Positions 25,036 to 36,238 of a stretch of 64,000 nt of DNA are shown in pieces. The notes beneath the pieces were generated by a model, which searched no databases, was not told the origin of the DNA, and saw only the letters and a list, made by a program, of their open reading frames with translations. Both the position numbers and the translations under genes were made by a program. The stretch lies in the NCBI GenBank assembly GCA_026936325.1, contig JAPTHN010000042.1, positions 2,790,001-2,854,000 of the forward strand, read 5' to 3'. Within the stretch, counting starts at the first letter, position 1. Each line of letters opens with the position of its first letter. This stretch comes from Platynereis dumerilii (taxonomy: Eukaryota > Annelida > Polychaeta > Phyllodocida > Nereididae).

Positions 25036-27653
25036 ATAAGTTCGGAGCCTCCTTCCCAAAATATAGAACAAATTAGATATATTCTTACGACTGCAGAATT
25101 TGATGCTTTTTGTATTAATGAAAGCTGGCTTGATTGTAATATATATGATTGTGAATATAATGTACATGGGTATACTGCTATTAGTAAGCCTAGAAACCGC
25201 CATGGTGGTGGTGTTTTAAGTTACATTAGAGATGGGCTCAAATTTAAAAGAACAATTGATCTTGAACTTAATGAAATTGAGTCTATCTGGGTAGAACTCA
25301 CAATTGATAAAACTCAGATTTTGGTTTGCTCAATGTATAGACCCCCGTCTGAGGGTAATGATTATTTTGAAAAAAATGTGTGATAGTATTGAAATGGCAT
25401 GCCTTGAAGATAAGGTTATCCTCCTCACAGGGGATTTGAATATAAACTATATTATTGATGAGAATCTGTGCAGAAACCCACTCTATATGATTGAATGTGC
25501 AAATAGTTTAAATCAGCTTATAAATGACTATACAAGGGTTACTTCTACAACCAAATCTATTATTGATGTAATTTTCTCTTCCCACAAAAACTTACATGAA
25601 AGTACTGGTGTGATAAAACTTAATTTAAGTGATCATTATCTTGTTTGTACTATCATGGAAAATATTAAGCCAACTAGTAATGATCAATGTCACAATCAAG
25701 TGAAATTTCGATGCTATAAGAATTTTGATGAAAAATGTTTCCTAAATGACATCTCAAGGTCGGAAATTCTTAATAATGTGTGTCTCTCATATGATGTAAA
25801 TTATGCATGGACAAAGTGGAAAATTGAATTTTTAAAAATTTGTGATAAGCATGCTCCTATAAAATTGTTAAGAATGAAAAATCGGTACAAGCCCTGGGTA
25901 ACTAATGACATTATTCAGTTAATGTATCGTAGGGACTACCTCCATAAGCTAACTACTGCTACTGTTAACCCGACTCAAGATGTTGTTAATGAATTCAAAT
26001 CTGTAAGGAATGAAGTAAATGTACGAATACAAAATTCCAAGAAAGTTTACAATGAAAAATTATATAATGAAGGCAAAGGAAACTCCAAAACTTTATGGAA
26101 AGAATTACAGAAGTTGACAAATAATAAGTCATATAACAGTGTTAGTACTACTTTGTCTGCTGAAAATTTTAATGAATTTTACGGCTCAGTGGGTCATAAC
26201 GTTACCAAACATTTTCCTACCTGTAATGAAGTACTTTGGAAGGGACCTGAAAGTATTTATAGGTTCCGTTTTACTGATATTCTGGAGTCTCAAGTTGTTA
26301 AACTGTTGAAACAACTCAGTTTTTGTAGCTCTGTAGATATTCTCAATTTCGATTGTAAGCTCCTTAAAATTGCAAATTCTGTTATTTCCAAAAATCTTAC
26401 TCATATTTTTAATCTATCCCTCAGTAATGGTATTGTTCCAAATGACTGGAAATATGCTAGAATCACTCCCATATATAAAGGCAAAGGTGACAAAGATGAT
26501 GCTGTAAATTTTAGGCCGATTTCTGTTTTGAGCCATATTGCAAAACTTATTGAAAAAATAGTACAATGTCAATTTATGTCTTCTATGATTAGTCATCAAT
26601 TTATAACACTAAATCAATATGCATATCGCAAATACCACTCTACTACAAACTGTTTACACACTACTATAGATGAATGGCTTCAAAATATTGATGATAAACT
26701 GTTAACTGGTGTCTGTTTTCTTGATATATCAAAATGCTTTGATTCCATTAATCATGATCTATTGTTACAAAAGTTAAAGAAATATGGTGTAAATGATATA
26801 GAACAACTTTGGTTTAAGTCTTATCTCCTTAATAGAACTCACAGTGTCTTTTTTAATAATGTCCTATCTAGTCGTGTAAATATTGATATTGGTGTTCCGC
26901 AATGGTCCACTCTTGGGCCTCTTCTATTTATGGTTTTTGTGAATGACCTTCCCATGCATGTAAGTAATGGAAGATGTACTATGTATGCCGATGACACAAT
27001 GATATATGTAAATGGTGATGATGTAAACAGTGTAAATAATACTATGAATGAAATTCTTGATGATGTTAGTGAATGGTATAATGCCAACAAATTAGTATTG
27101 AATGTAGATAAATCAAATACTATGTTGATTGCTAAGTCAGTTGATGAAAAATTGAGAAATGAATTTTCTGTATCTTTATATGATTCTCAACTTGAAATTG
27201 TACAATATACTAAATACCTAGGAGTTTATATAGATGAACAAGTAGAATTTGATTTTCATATTAATGAACTTACAAAAAAGCTGTCAGCCAAATTAGCATG
27301 GTTCTCAAGACTAAGACATATTGTCCCTAAATCAGTACTTATTTTAACTTATAAGACCTACATTCAACCAATTTTCGACTATGCATGTATAGTATGGGGT
27401 TGTACAAATTCTAATATTAACTTGATTCAGAGATTACAAAATAGGGCTGCAAGAATTGTCTGTTCTAATTTTGATTTCATAAATGTAAGAGGTATTGATC
27501 TGGTTAAAATGATGAAATGGCAAACTGTATCTGAACGCGTTAATTATTTTATTTCAATACAGATGTATAATTGTATTCACGGCAATGCCCTAGATTACTT
27601 GGTAAATTCGATTGTTATGGCATGTGAGTCTAATGATGTAAATACGCAAAGTG
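25036..27653 (+). mobile_element. LINE fragment (Jockey/CR1-like), truncated at both ends
   Basis: It begins inside the endonuclease domain (translation ISSEPPSQNIEQIRYIL from about 25038) and stops just past the RT C-terminal region, with no 3' UTR or tail. TATA flanks it on both sides (25032-25035 and 27654-27657). The sequence after it resumes the unit-2 order. A LINE that inserted normally should keep its 3' end. Losing both ends suggests later deletion, or capture of a fragment during repair of a break. Confidence 0.82.
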
Positions 27654-27805
27654 TATATCTGAAGTCGTCAACAATCAACATTGTACTTTATTCGTACTAT
27701 ACTTCACTCTCCTTTGTGCTGCATTTTTCAGTATTTTGCCTCATTCTAGTCATGCAGGAATTTTCCCCTCTGACAGATTGGCAGCATCTGTTAACTGGCT
27801 CCTAA
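25038..27805 (+). pseudogene. Endonuclease-RT ORF of the LINE fragment
   Basis: The first part reads in one frame to about 25375 (LCINESWLD-like and MYRPPSEGNDYFEK endonuclease motifs). It then shifts by one base at an A7 run near 25369-25376 into a long frame of 833 codons from 25304. In that frame are LLTGDLNIN (about residue 40), SDHYLV at the endonuclease end (about 109), NFRPISVL (about 401), motif A LDISKCFD (about 472) and YADD (about 560). The PQGS motif reads PQWS near residue 531, a Gly-to-Trp change at a conserved RT position. The last 51 codons are not LINE: the frame runs on into the left arm of element I. The copy is inactive. Confidence 0.85.
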
Positions 27806-28789
27806 TCAAAACTTATGATCATAGCTATGCAGCTCTTTTAGTGGAAAATGGAAAAAACAACTGAGGTGATAACTTCAGCCTACACCAATACACAACCTGG
27901 AGTCTGAAATGTGGTAATTCTTCAAAAGTAACATAATCATTATGTTGAAGAGACAGAAAACATCCCGTAGTCCCACAAAATGCTCGAAAGATCATGTTAC
28001 ATTTGGTTGATCTGTCCCAAAGGGTTCAACAATCAAGGATGGAGAGTGACATGAACGACAAAACCAACTTGCCTTGTATCGTAAATATCATAAGGGGGCG
28101 CATGAAACAAATCTACAACAAAATAAATATTATTTTTCAACATATACAACATTGCAAAAACAAAGTAAATTTTCGTGTTCCTCCGTTCATGTCTGAACGT
28201 AACAGGGAGGGGACAAAGGAGAGAAGCAGTTCACAAACTTACACTCTTTAATCGTAAAGAGATGCTCTCCATAAGCTCCCATAGGCAACAGGGCCTATAT
28301 TGATCCCTTTGGTCTGCTCTGCAAGAGACATGTTTGGTTTGTATTAGCACTTTGGTAATACATTAGTTGACAAAACTGATGGCTCTTGCATATAAAATGA
28401 ATGTAGCCATCACCGCGTTATGAAGAAACATTATTCCATGCGTACCGGCCATTATAAGGTGGGCAGAGAGACATTGCATTATAATTTCATGGAGCAGTGT
28501 GTACTAACACGTCATTTGTCACGTCATTTGTCATTTTGTCATTTTGTCTTATTTCTAGGTATTCCAATTCAAAATAAGCCTGTGTCACATGAACATGGGA
28601 TGGTTGTCATGCAGTAAACGATGTATTTGATAGAATATCGAACAAATACCTTCATTTGTTCTGCTGTTTAAATGATAACTGTTGTTTCCTGAAAAGTAGT
28701 TCCATTATGGATTCATCTATCTTCTTCAAGCTTTGAGAACATTATATTAGTGTTAAGAGCAAAGTTGGGAAACAATCATGATTTGGCTT

Positions 28790-29075
28790 ACGCTAACTAT
28801 GTGCGAGGTCCTACAGTCTGGAAGTCACGTGGCAGAGTATTTTTGGGGCCACATATTTGAGGTTATCTGAGGCAAATTCTGAGCAACCTGGTGCTTTTTT
28901 TTCCACATACCTACAATCTTACTGGTATTGTGGAAAAGACAGCTAAAAATAACTGTTGATTCTGAACATCACGTAGAATTCTAGGGGGGGGGATAATCAT
29001 ATGATCATCCCCCCCCATGCTCATCTTGGGGGGGATGCATCCCCCCCATCCCCCCCCCCCCAGGATCTACGCCCC
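28790..29075. mobile_element. G/C-run short element
   Basis: Unit 1 and unit 2 lack this stretch. It ends in runs of 7-11 C or G (28983-29062) followed by CAGGATCTACGCCCCTGATG. Long C/G runs next to a GGGGCGTAGAT-like end recur in many invertebrate repeats, but I cannot name the family. The left edge is uncertain. Confidence 0.4.
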
Positions 29076-29102
29076 TGATGAAAAGCCACATAGAGAAAAG
29101 AT

Positions 29103-29464
29103 GTGCAGCGCTACCTGTAAGTAAGTGAAACATGTGATGGGGTGCAGTTGCATCAATGCTTAACATCCTCAACCAAACTGCTTGTGGAAGCATGAATTAT
29201 CATCTGATGAGAGGAAAATATATTGGGTTATAAAGGCCGATATGTGAGGCATGTTGGATAGCAATGGCTGCAAATTTTCTTTGCTGTGGTTGGAGTTAGG
29301 TATGGGTCAAAGTACGGAAAGGAAAATTGGTAGCAATTATCATCAAACATGTTACGAATATCGACCTGTATGACCCAATTTGTTTTCCTCCTATCGAATA
29401 AGAATTCCTGCTTCCACATGCATTTTGGTTGAGGATGTTTAGCATTGATGCAAATGGCACGGTA
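29103..29464. mobile_element. Inverted-repeat MITE in unit 3
   Basis: Arms of about 80 bases are inverted copies: left TGCATCAATGCTTAACATCC near 29150, right GGATGTTTAGCATTGATGCA near 29436. It lies between GAAAAGATGT and ATATTAAGAAGG, which are adjacent in unit 1. It therefore inserted at the same spot, within a few bases, as the 22164 element did in unit 2. No coding content. Confidence 0.7.
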
Positions 29465-29745
29465 TATTAAGAAGGCAACAATGTCCTTCCTTCTTGAAAA
29501 TGTATCAGTATGCGGTATCAAGGATGATGTTAAAAAACCGTCTGACCGAAAATTTATTGGAGTGTCAGAAACTATTACCTCTGCACAGTGTTCCCATCAT
29601 CCACTAAAAGAGCTGCATAACTATGACCATAAGTCTTGATTAGGAGCCAGTTAACAGATGCTCCCAATCTGCCAGAGGTGAAAATTCCTGCATGACTAGC
29701 ATAAGGCAAATTAAAGAAGACGACTGCAGCACAAAGAAGACCCAT

Positions 29746-30300
29746 GCATTAGGATTTGCTACTCACATGTGACATGTATAGAAGGTGATTGAATAATCAT
29801 TGAACTGGAGTACAGTTCTACAAAAGCCAGAAGTCTATAAAAAGCGAACGAGAAAATATTCCTTCCATGAAATGATTTTTTTCTTGTGTTAAGAAATGAT
29901 AAACCAAATTGCATAAAATCTTTAATATTCCTTCTTCAGCCTTGAGTTTAAATTGAGACTCATCGAATCTATTGCTATTAAATCCTTTCAAAAGTTTCTT
30001 TGAATTCAATCAGAATTTTAAAGAAATCCATTTATTCTCAATATAACCTGAAAGCTTGGAAAATGCCCTATTTTATTCTAATATCAAATGTACATATAAA
30101 CCTCAGACAGTTCATTACTTTAAATGTTAGACTAAACTTGACACTGGCTGTAAAAAATTGCAATCCAATATTCATCATTTTCTGAGAATGCTAAACAAAT
30201 TACAACTGGATCCCTCCTTTTGTTATCTAAAATATTTGTCTGATGTCACAGAGGAATAAATGGATTATTGTTGATGTGGAATTTCTGCCCAGTTGGATTT
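29746..30300. other. AT-rich sequence with weak inverted block-B similarity
   Basis: A short stretch near 30003-30020 (AATCAGAATTTTAAAG) resembles the complement of block B. Otherwise nothing is recognisable. Confidence 0.35.
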
Positions 30301-30303
30301 ACA

Positions 30304-30451
30304 CACTGTAAAAAATTTCAGGACAAAATTGGTTTTTTAGATTCAAAATGGTTTTTAAAAAAATCCATGTTGGTCTTTTGCATTGAAATTTGGTTTTTCA
30401 AAAAACCGTTTGAATCTAAAAAACCAATTTTGTCTGAACTTTTTTAGAGTA
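30304..30451. mobile_element. Palindromic MITE, CACTCTAAAAAA family, copy 2
   Basis: It has the same body as 2921-3055 with a diverged left end (CACTGTAAAAAA) and right end TTTTTTAGAGT. The TA duplication is not kept. Confidence 0.72.
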
Positions 30452-30459
30452 CAGGATAT

Positions 30460-31460
30460 GAGTCATCAAGTATAGCACGGCAAGTATGGGGTCATGACGT
30501 CAAAAGGAGTAACTTGGTGCGGTTGCATTGGTAATCACTCATATGGCTATGGCTGTAATAGACGCAGACCACCAGACATTCAGTATTATTATCCATGCTA
30601 TAAGGCTTTAGAGTTTCGAATGATGGGCTTTGCTATTAGTGATGAAGAAATTCTCAATTTTTTTACTCAACAACTGTCAACACATGTTATACTTTATTGT
30701 TAGAGCAGAGATGCAGGCAATTTTAAGGTTTTGCTCTTTTGTTCTTTGAGAAAATACATTTTGTATACCTTCTTTTATGTACTACTTATTTTAATAGTAT
30801 GTTTTCATAATTAGTATAGACGCTGCACTAAAATGTGGTCTCATAAATAAAATGTTCCCTTTTTGTCCATGTTTTCTGCCGTTACCCCTGAATTTATGTA
30901 CTCTACGAGCAAGCTGGAGCATGTGCCATAGTGTATATGTTGTGATTAATTGAGTAGCTAGCCTCAATTTGGGACTAGACAGGAAGTGATGAAAAGTTCA
31001 GCCCTTGGGAAATCTGAGGAGCATTTGTCACAAAAATAAGGAGTGACAAGTGATCATTTAATGCATCAGTCTAAAATAATTTAGATGGCTCGTAAAAATT
31101 TTGTATCACTCTCTTGTTCCTTAGAATGGCTTCATGACATTGCTGAGACTTTAAAAAAGTTGCTTGTGATTTATTTTGAAATAAATGGGATATTTACACC
31201 TCAGGTTTATCTTATTCAGCTGCAGCAAACAGAAATGAATTTTTATTAGCTAACAAAGCAATGTTGTTAGATTTAATGGACATATACCTCAAATTTCCTC
31301 ACAGTTTTTTCGCCGTGAAGCCACAGAACAGACAGAATTGCTGTAAAGTACAGAAAATGGAGATGTTATTTCAGCTAGCCTTTTAAAGTAATGTGTTCAG
31401 CATCCATTTGCCAATGTGTGATTTGAGCCAAGATTTGAAGTAATTGATATTTAGTGGCAA
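30460..31460. other. Unassigned sequence
   Basis: No gene, RNA or bounded repeat is visible. A frame at 30494-30703 (69 codons) has no recognisable features. Confidence 0.35.
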
Positions 31461-31464
31461 ACTG

Positions 31465-31548
31465 TGGTTCTGTAGCGTAGTGGTTATTCTCCCCATGTGC
31501 AGCGCAGTTGATGCGGGTTCAAACTCCGCTCTGGCCCCTTCAAGAGGG
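31465..31548 (+). mobile_element. tRNA-like SINE head
   Basis: An A-box-like TGTAGCGTAGTGG (31471-31483) and B-box GGGTTCAAACTCC (31515-31527) are spaced as in a tRNA. A CCCCTTCAAGAGGGG hairpin follows. The stems are too weak for a functional tRNA. Confidence 0.55.
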
Positions 31549-31714
31549 GATCATTATACTGATTGTATTATAGTGAATATTTCAAGTGTAAAATAGTGAA
31601 CATGGCTTGCTTAAATCAAGGAAAAATTCCCCTCAACCTGTCTTGTGTATGTACTTTCCTCTTTGTATTCCCAGACAATCTTTCATTTCGGTTTCATGTT
31701 AGAATCTGCTGTTG

Positions 31715-31865
31715 TTATCCTGACAAGATCATTAATATTAATTTGCATGTGACAAGCTTGAATATTTCTACATGTGTAACACCACACATGCATTTCATCG
31801 GGTGGTGTAAATGACATGTCATTCTTCCTGTGAAGAGCATTTGATCATTTTTCACCATTTTACAT
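31715..31865 (-). repeat. Dispersed repeat, inverted copy of 57.9 and 62.5 kb
   Basis: The reverse complement aligns with 57960-58110 and 62545-62700. All three share TCAAATGCTCTTCACAGGAA and an ACATGTAGAAATATTCA-type stretch. Confidence 0.65.
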
Positions 31866-31997
31866 AAAGATGATGGATAAAATTAAGCACCAAAGAATAC
31901 TAATGTGACAAGAACATACTATTGCAGGTCTTCGGTAAACGTATTATCTACAGGCCTATGTCATTTTAGAGTCTGTATTACCTCATTACCTTTTTAG

Positions 31998-32350
31998 AAT
32001 AGGCTGATGGGTGACTGAGTGCTTAAAAGGTGCCCACCTATTTCACTGCAGGTTTTGTCTGCATGGGTTCGAGCCCCTGGTAGGGAACCCTAAATTTTCA
32101 GTGACCTTCATGAGCAAAATCCCAGCTGGATGTTATTTGGATGAGATGTTCAATTGGCAGCACCTTTCATAACCATCTGTGTGTGTGTGCTGGGTAAGCA
32201 AATGGTCCCTGTCAAGGGTTAAATGTGTATACTGTAACATGTTAAGGACTCTCGCACTCTCCTCCCACCTCAGCAATCAACCCTTGTGAGCAGCCGGAAC
32301 TCAGCTTAGACTATAGGGTGCACTTACCATATCTGTCTGTCTAAATTGTT
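31998..32350 (+). mobile_element. tRNA-derived SINE, full-length-like
   Basis: An A-box-like GTGACTGAGTGCTTAAAAGG (32011-32030) and B-box GGGTTCGAGCCCC (32065-32077) enclose a region long enough for a class II (Leu/Ser-type) tRNA head. The body includes a short TG run near 32180. The tail (about 32275-32345) recurs at 60640-60720, and the middle recurs at 59863-60130. Confidence 0.65.
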
Positions 32351-32557
32351 CCTTAGATTGGACTTGAGTACTTTTTCCTTAAAAAAAGAAGAGCTTTGTA
32401 ATACAATGGAATAAACCAACTGTTTGACATGTCTGATAATAAATATCATTTCGAATATGCCGAACACGGAAAACATCAACCGCCAAAATATAAAAATGTT
32501 TATATATATATATATTTAAAAATGTCAAATGTCAATATGATACTATAAAATTGAGTT

Positions 32558-32650
32558 TTCTTCTCTTCTCTTCTCTTCTCTTCTCTTCTCTTCTCTTCTC
32601 TTCTCTTCTCTTCTCTTCTCTTCTCTTCTCTTCTCTTCTCTTCTCTTCTT
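32558..32650. repeat. TTCTC pentanucleotide microsatellite
   Basis: About 18 uninterrupted units. The opposite-strand frame through it is an artefact. With flank 33070-33340 it forms the mirror image of 54540-55350. Confidence 0.97.
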
Positions 32651-32659
32651 AAATGCACT

Positions 32660-33690
32660 TCAGCAGAGCCTTCAGCTAATAAGTTTCCCACCTCTCAGGT
32701 TCAGCCAATGGCCATTCAGAAGCATAAGACGCAAATGAGGGGGGCACTGTTACGCGCATGTACAGTTGTGCAATTAGCGATGTTGATTTAAAACGGTTCC
32801 CCATGCAGGGCGGATGCGGCTCGAAATTTTGTTGTTCAGGCCTGGTTCACCACTTTTCTGAAACTAGAACATCTCAGAAACACGGAACAGTTTTCAGAAT
32901 GTCTATATAATTGGAGTAGAAGTGTGTCAAATTTGCCTGAGAAGACCCGAAGGGGAGGGCGTGGTTTCTTATTCTTGCATTATATTATGAGAATGCTCAA
33001 CCAAAGAGCTGTTTGTCTAGGGTAGATTCTCTGGGTGCTTAAATGACACACAGAACAAAATTTCATTATCTAAAGTTAACCATGTCTTAATCTTCCTCTA
33101 TCATTTCTAAAACATGTTCAATCATAGCTTTTGACACACTGAATGTCTGATGTAATTACCATAAACGACATCTTTCGTGTTCCTTGATATTTTCATCCCA
33201 CTTCTGAACAAATTACCAAAACATGATTAAAGCAAACATCGTCAGCTTTCCTTCATGACAGATTGACATTGCACATGACCATGCAAGATTTTGAGAAAAA
33301 CCATTATGCAAATTTGTTCAAATTCATGTTTGCACCATTACCTAATTAGACAGTAAGGTCGAATCAGTTTCCTGCATGACCATGCTTTTCTGTTTGCAAG
33401 GATGTGTACTTTGCTTGAAACGCCAAAATTCTAACCTGATCTAATACAGTGTTCTACAGAAAACTATGGCATAAAAAAGAAACAGTCATTTAACCAAAAT
33501 TGCCTGGAAAAAACATTTTTTTAAAAGGTGTTCTAAGAATACATAGAAAAAATAAATATATGTTCTGTGTACCTCATTAAATGTGGCATATCTTTTGGGA
33601 GAAAAGTGGCCATAACAGTAAATTGAATGCTTGTTAATTCTGTAACATGAACATTTAAATGGGAAAAGCTCTTCTTGTGACAGTTATTGG
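32660..33690. other. Decayed repeat sequence, no gene
   Basis: 33070-33340 matches 54540-54780 in inverted orientation. The rest, including a GC-richer patch near 32800-32830, is unassigned. Confidence 0.45.
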
Positions 33691-33692
33691 AA

Positions 33693-33900
33693 CACTGTAA
33701 ATTCTGAAATTCTGAGTTAGCTCAAATGATTGGGTGAGACGGTTGTGCAATTTGTTTAAGCCATGATAGCTTGCTGTTTTGAGTTATGATAATCTTTATG
33801 TTGTTATAACTTGCAAACAACAAGCTATCTTGGCTCAAAGGAATTGTGCAACCATCTCACTCAATCAATTAAGCTAACTCAAAATTCAAAATTTACAGTG
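33693..33900. mobile_element. 208-bp palindromic MITE, CACTGTAAATT ends
   Basis: The left arm starts CACTGTAAATTCTGAAATTC; the right arm ends AAAATTTACAGTG. The arms pair over about 95 bases, with GAGTTAGCT and AGCTAACTC as landmarks. Flanks show at most a 2-base duplication. Non-coding. Confidence 0.8.
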
Positions 33901-34149
33901 AAGTAGTCACAGATGAATCGGAACAATGATCATTTATTCCAATAGAAGATTCCATATTTTTAAGCAAGGGTGTATACTTGTCACGGAAATTTGTGTTATA
34001 TGTGTATATATATAAATTACAAGCATCAGAGGATTACCTTTAAACATTGCCACTAAGAAGTTTCTTTTTCTTTGAGAAAGCAATGATTTCTGCCTTAATC
34101 CACTTGACCAAGATGTATTATGAGACATCAAAAATGTATTACTTTCTTT

Positions 34150-35140
34150 TAATCAAGGGTCATATATCTGTCAAAAAGAGAAAAACAGTTGAGATGTTGT
34201 AAATAGCTCTAATTTTGTCAAAAACAATGTCATCAAATATTCATGAAGGTTTTGAAATGTTTGTGGCATATTTGACAGCTCTGATAATAGAACCTGTAGA
34301 TAAAATAGTGTGTTGCAAAGAAAATTGAAATATGAAAGAGGTGAATTGAATTACGCCATAAATAACATGGATAAGAAAACTACCCCATAAAGGTGATAGC
34401 TAATGGGCCACCTTCTTCTTCCATTTCTTCTTCATTGAGTTCCCTCCGCTTGATCCGGAGAACCTCCTTCCTGGTTGAGGGAGTAAATTACCAATTATTA
34501 CATCCCTTGCTTCATGAATTTTCTGACATATTAAATTATATAGCTGCTGTGCTCTGTTTAAATTTCTTTAAGAGATATTGTGGCTTTTGCCCAACCTACA
34601 TTTACTATTTTCATAATTTTTTATTTGACTACAATTTCCATGTGGGTGCCCATTGTTTCAAATTTTCAATTATCATTTTATGAAATGTTTCTCACAAATT
34701 TGCAATTTTACATTTAGGCCCTAACATTATCAATGCATTTCAGTTGCTGAATACATTTTCTGCCATCAAAGGATACTTTGACTTGATTCCGGATTTACAA
34801 CATCATTCGGGGCATGATAAAATTAATAATTTTAGTAATGTGTTATTGTGTCAATCACATCAGCTTTTCCCGTCATGATGAAATTATTTGAAAATTACAT
34901 GTCATTGTGATCATCAGTTATCTTTGGCCCGAAAAAAAAAGGAACATTGTCTTTTAAGAGAATTCCTCTTTTGCCTGACACTGCTCATCTCCAACAGAGG
35001 GAGCTGCTCTATTACATTCTCTCATGTGGTCATGTGACCACGTACATCCATGACATCATCACATCATTCTGTGACGTTATGCATAATAACCCCCTTAATC
35101 AATTGGTCGCAATTGAAATTGATAAACCAATTATTAAAAT
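34150..35140 (+). repeat. Dispersed duplicate of 49.9-50.8 kb
   Basis: It is collinear with 49900-50800: TCAAATATTCATGAAGGTTT near 34233, GTAATGTGTTATTGTGT near 34836, and a best-preserved block at 34945-35075. That block holds a palindrome GTGGTCATGTGACCAC and the word CCAACAGAGGGAGCTGC. Open frames in the two copies differ mostly by amino-acid changes, so I do not call it coding. Confidence 0.65.
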
Positions 35141-36238
35141 ATCAGTAGGGGGAACGGGGCACATTGGGACGCTTTTAACGTCTACTAATTTTGCTCAATG
35201 CTGAAAGCACTGAAGAACTCAGAAGTTTGCATGAATATCACCAATACTATTGAGCTTAAGAGGCACTTTTTGTAAAAACCTGCGGGGGTGGCCGGGGGTC
35301 CGTCAGACTTTGCAATGTGCCATACACCGTTTCGAAGCTGTAAGTCTCGCTAAGAAAAATTCACCAAAATTTTTTTCCTAGAGCCAGCGGTTTCCATGGA
35401 AACAGCTGCTATGTTGACCAATGTCAGACCCCTTTTTTTCATAAATCCTCAAAAGGGAAAAATTGTGAAACTCAAAATTACCATTTATTGATAGGTGGCC
35501 TCTGTTGAGAGCTGTGAATTTAATGACGTAAAAAATTGCACATGACAAGTAGAAGTGTGAGGAAACTTGTTGTGTTCATTCTTTTTCAAATACCATGATT
35601 TATGACCCTACCACAGCACCCCCTAGTGGCCATTGTTTTCAGTCCAGTACCTGAGGTGAAGACATACCAACTTCAGAGGAACTTTTTTCAAAAAGGAAAC
35701 GCGATCCAGGTAGGTGACCTAAGCAGAGTTTTTTACTAACACCTGTATTTTCGGAAACTATTTTCAAACTCGTGGGCACTCATTCCAATTTGACTGTGGC
35801 GCCACCTATATTATTCGAATTTTTCTTTTTTTCAAAATAATCAACATACTTTAAGCCTGGCTGCAGTGATGAAGGGTAATGCTGAATTATCCAAAGTTAC
35901 ATCCTGTCTGGCCAATAATACTAACTTAGATATAGCAAGTGACAGAAATCATAAAAGTCACATGGTTTTCCAGAGAGAGGGCTGTAACCATGGTAATGTC
36001 AGTTGCATTCTAAAATCGTACATTTTTTTCATGTTATTTGATTGCCTGTGAGTCATTGACAAATATTTTGAATGTAAAATAAAGGGCATGCAAATAATTT
36101 TGAGGATTTGGGGCAATAATATTTTTTGGAATTTTTTGGTTGCCATGGTAACTAAGGGAGTACGCCAGGCGTAAACATGAGGATGCAAACAAGGAAATAT
36201 TTAGGAAATTGTCCATATAGCATGGCCTATTTGGTGTA

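Larger units (their letters stand above)
27658..29745. repeat. Element I, unit 3
   Basis: The left arm is about 27672-27865 and the right arm about 29580-29745. The conserved frame is unbroken in both arms. The core (28170-28625) keeps the end of the Cys/His frame (MKKHYSM..., 28420 onward) but upstream deletions break it. Two short insertions (28790-29075 and 29103-29464) separate core and right arm. Confidence 0.7.

Noticed and set aside
34947-35204. A conserved gene shared with 50615-50803
   Set aside because: The start would be TTG, and differences between the copies mostly change amino acids, so a conserved non-coding repeat is likelier.
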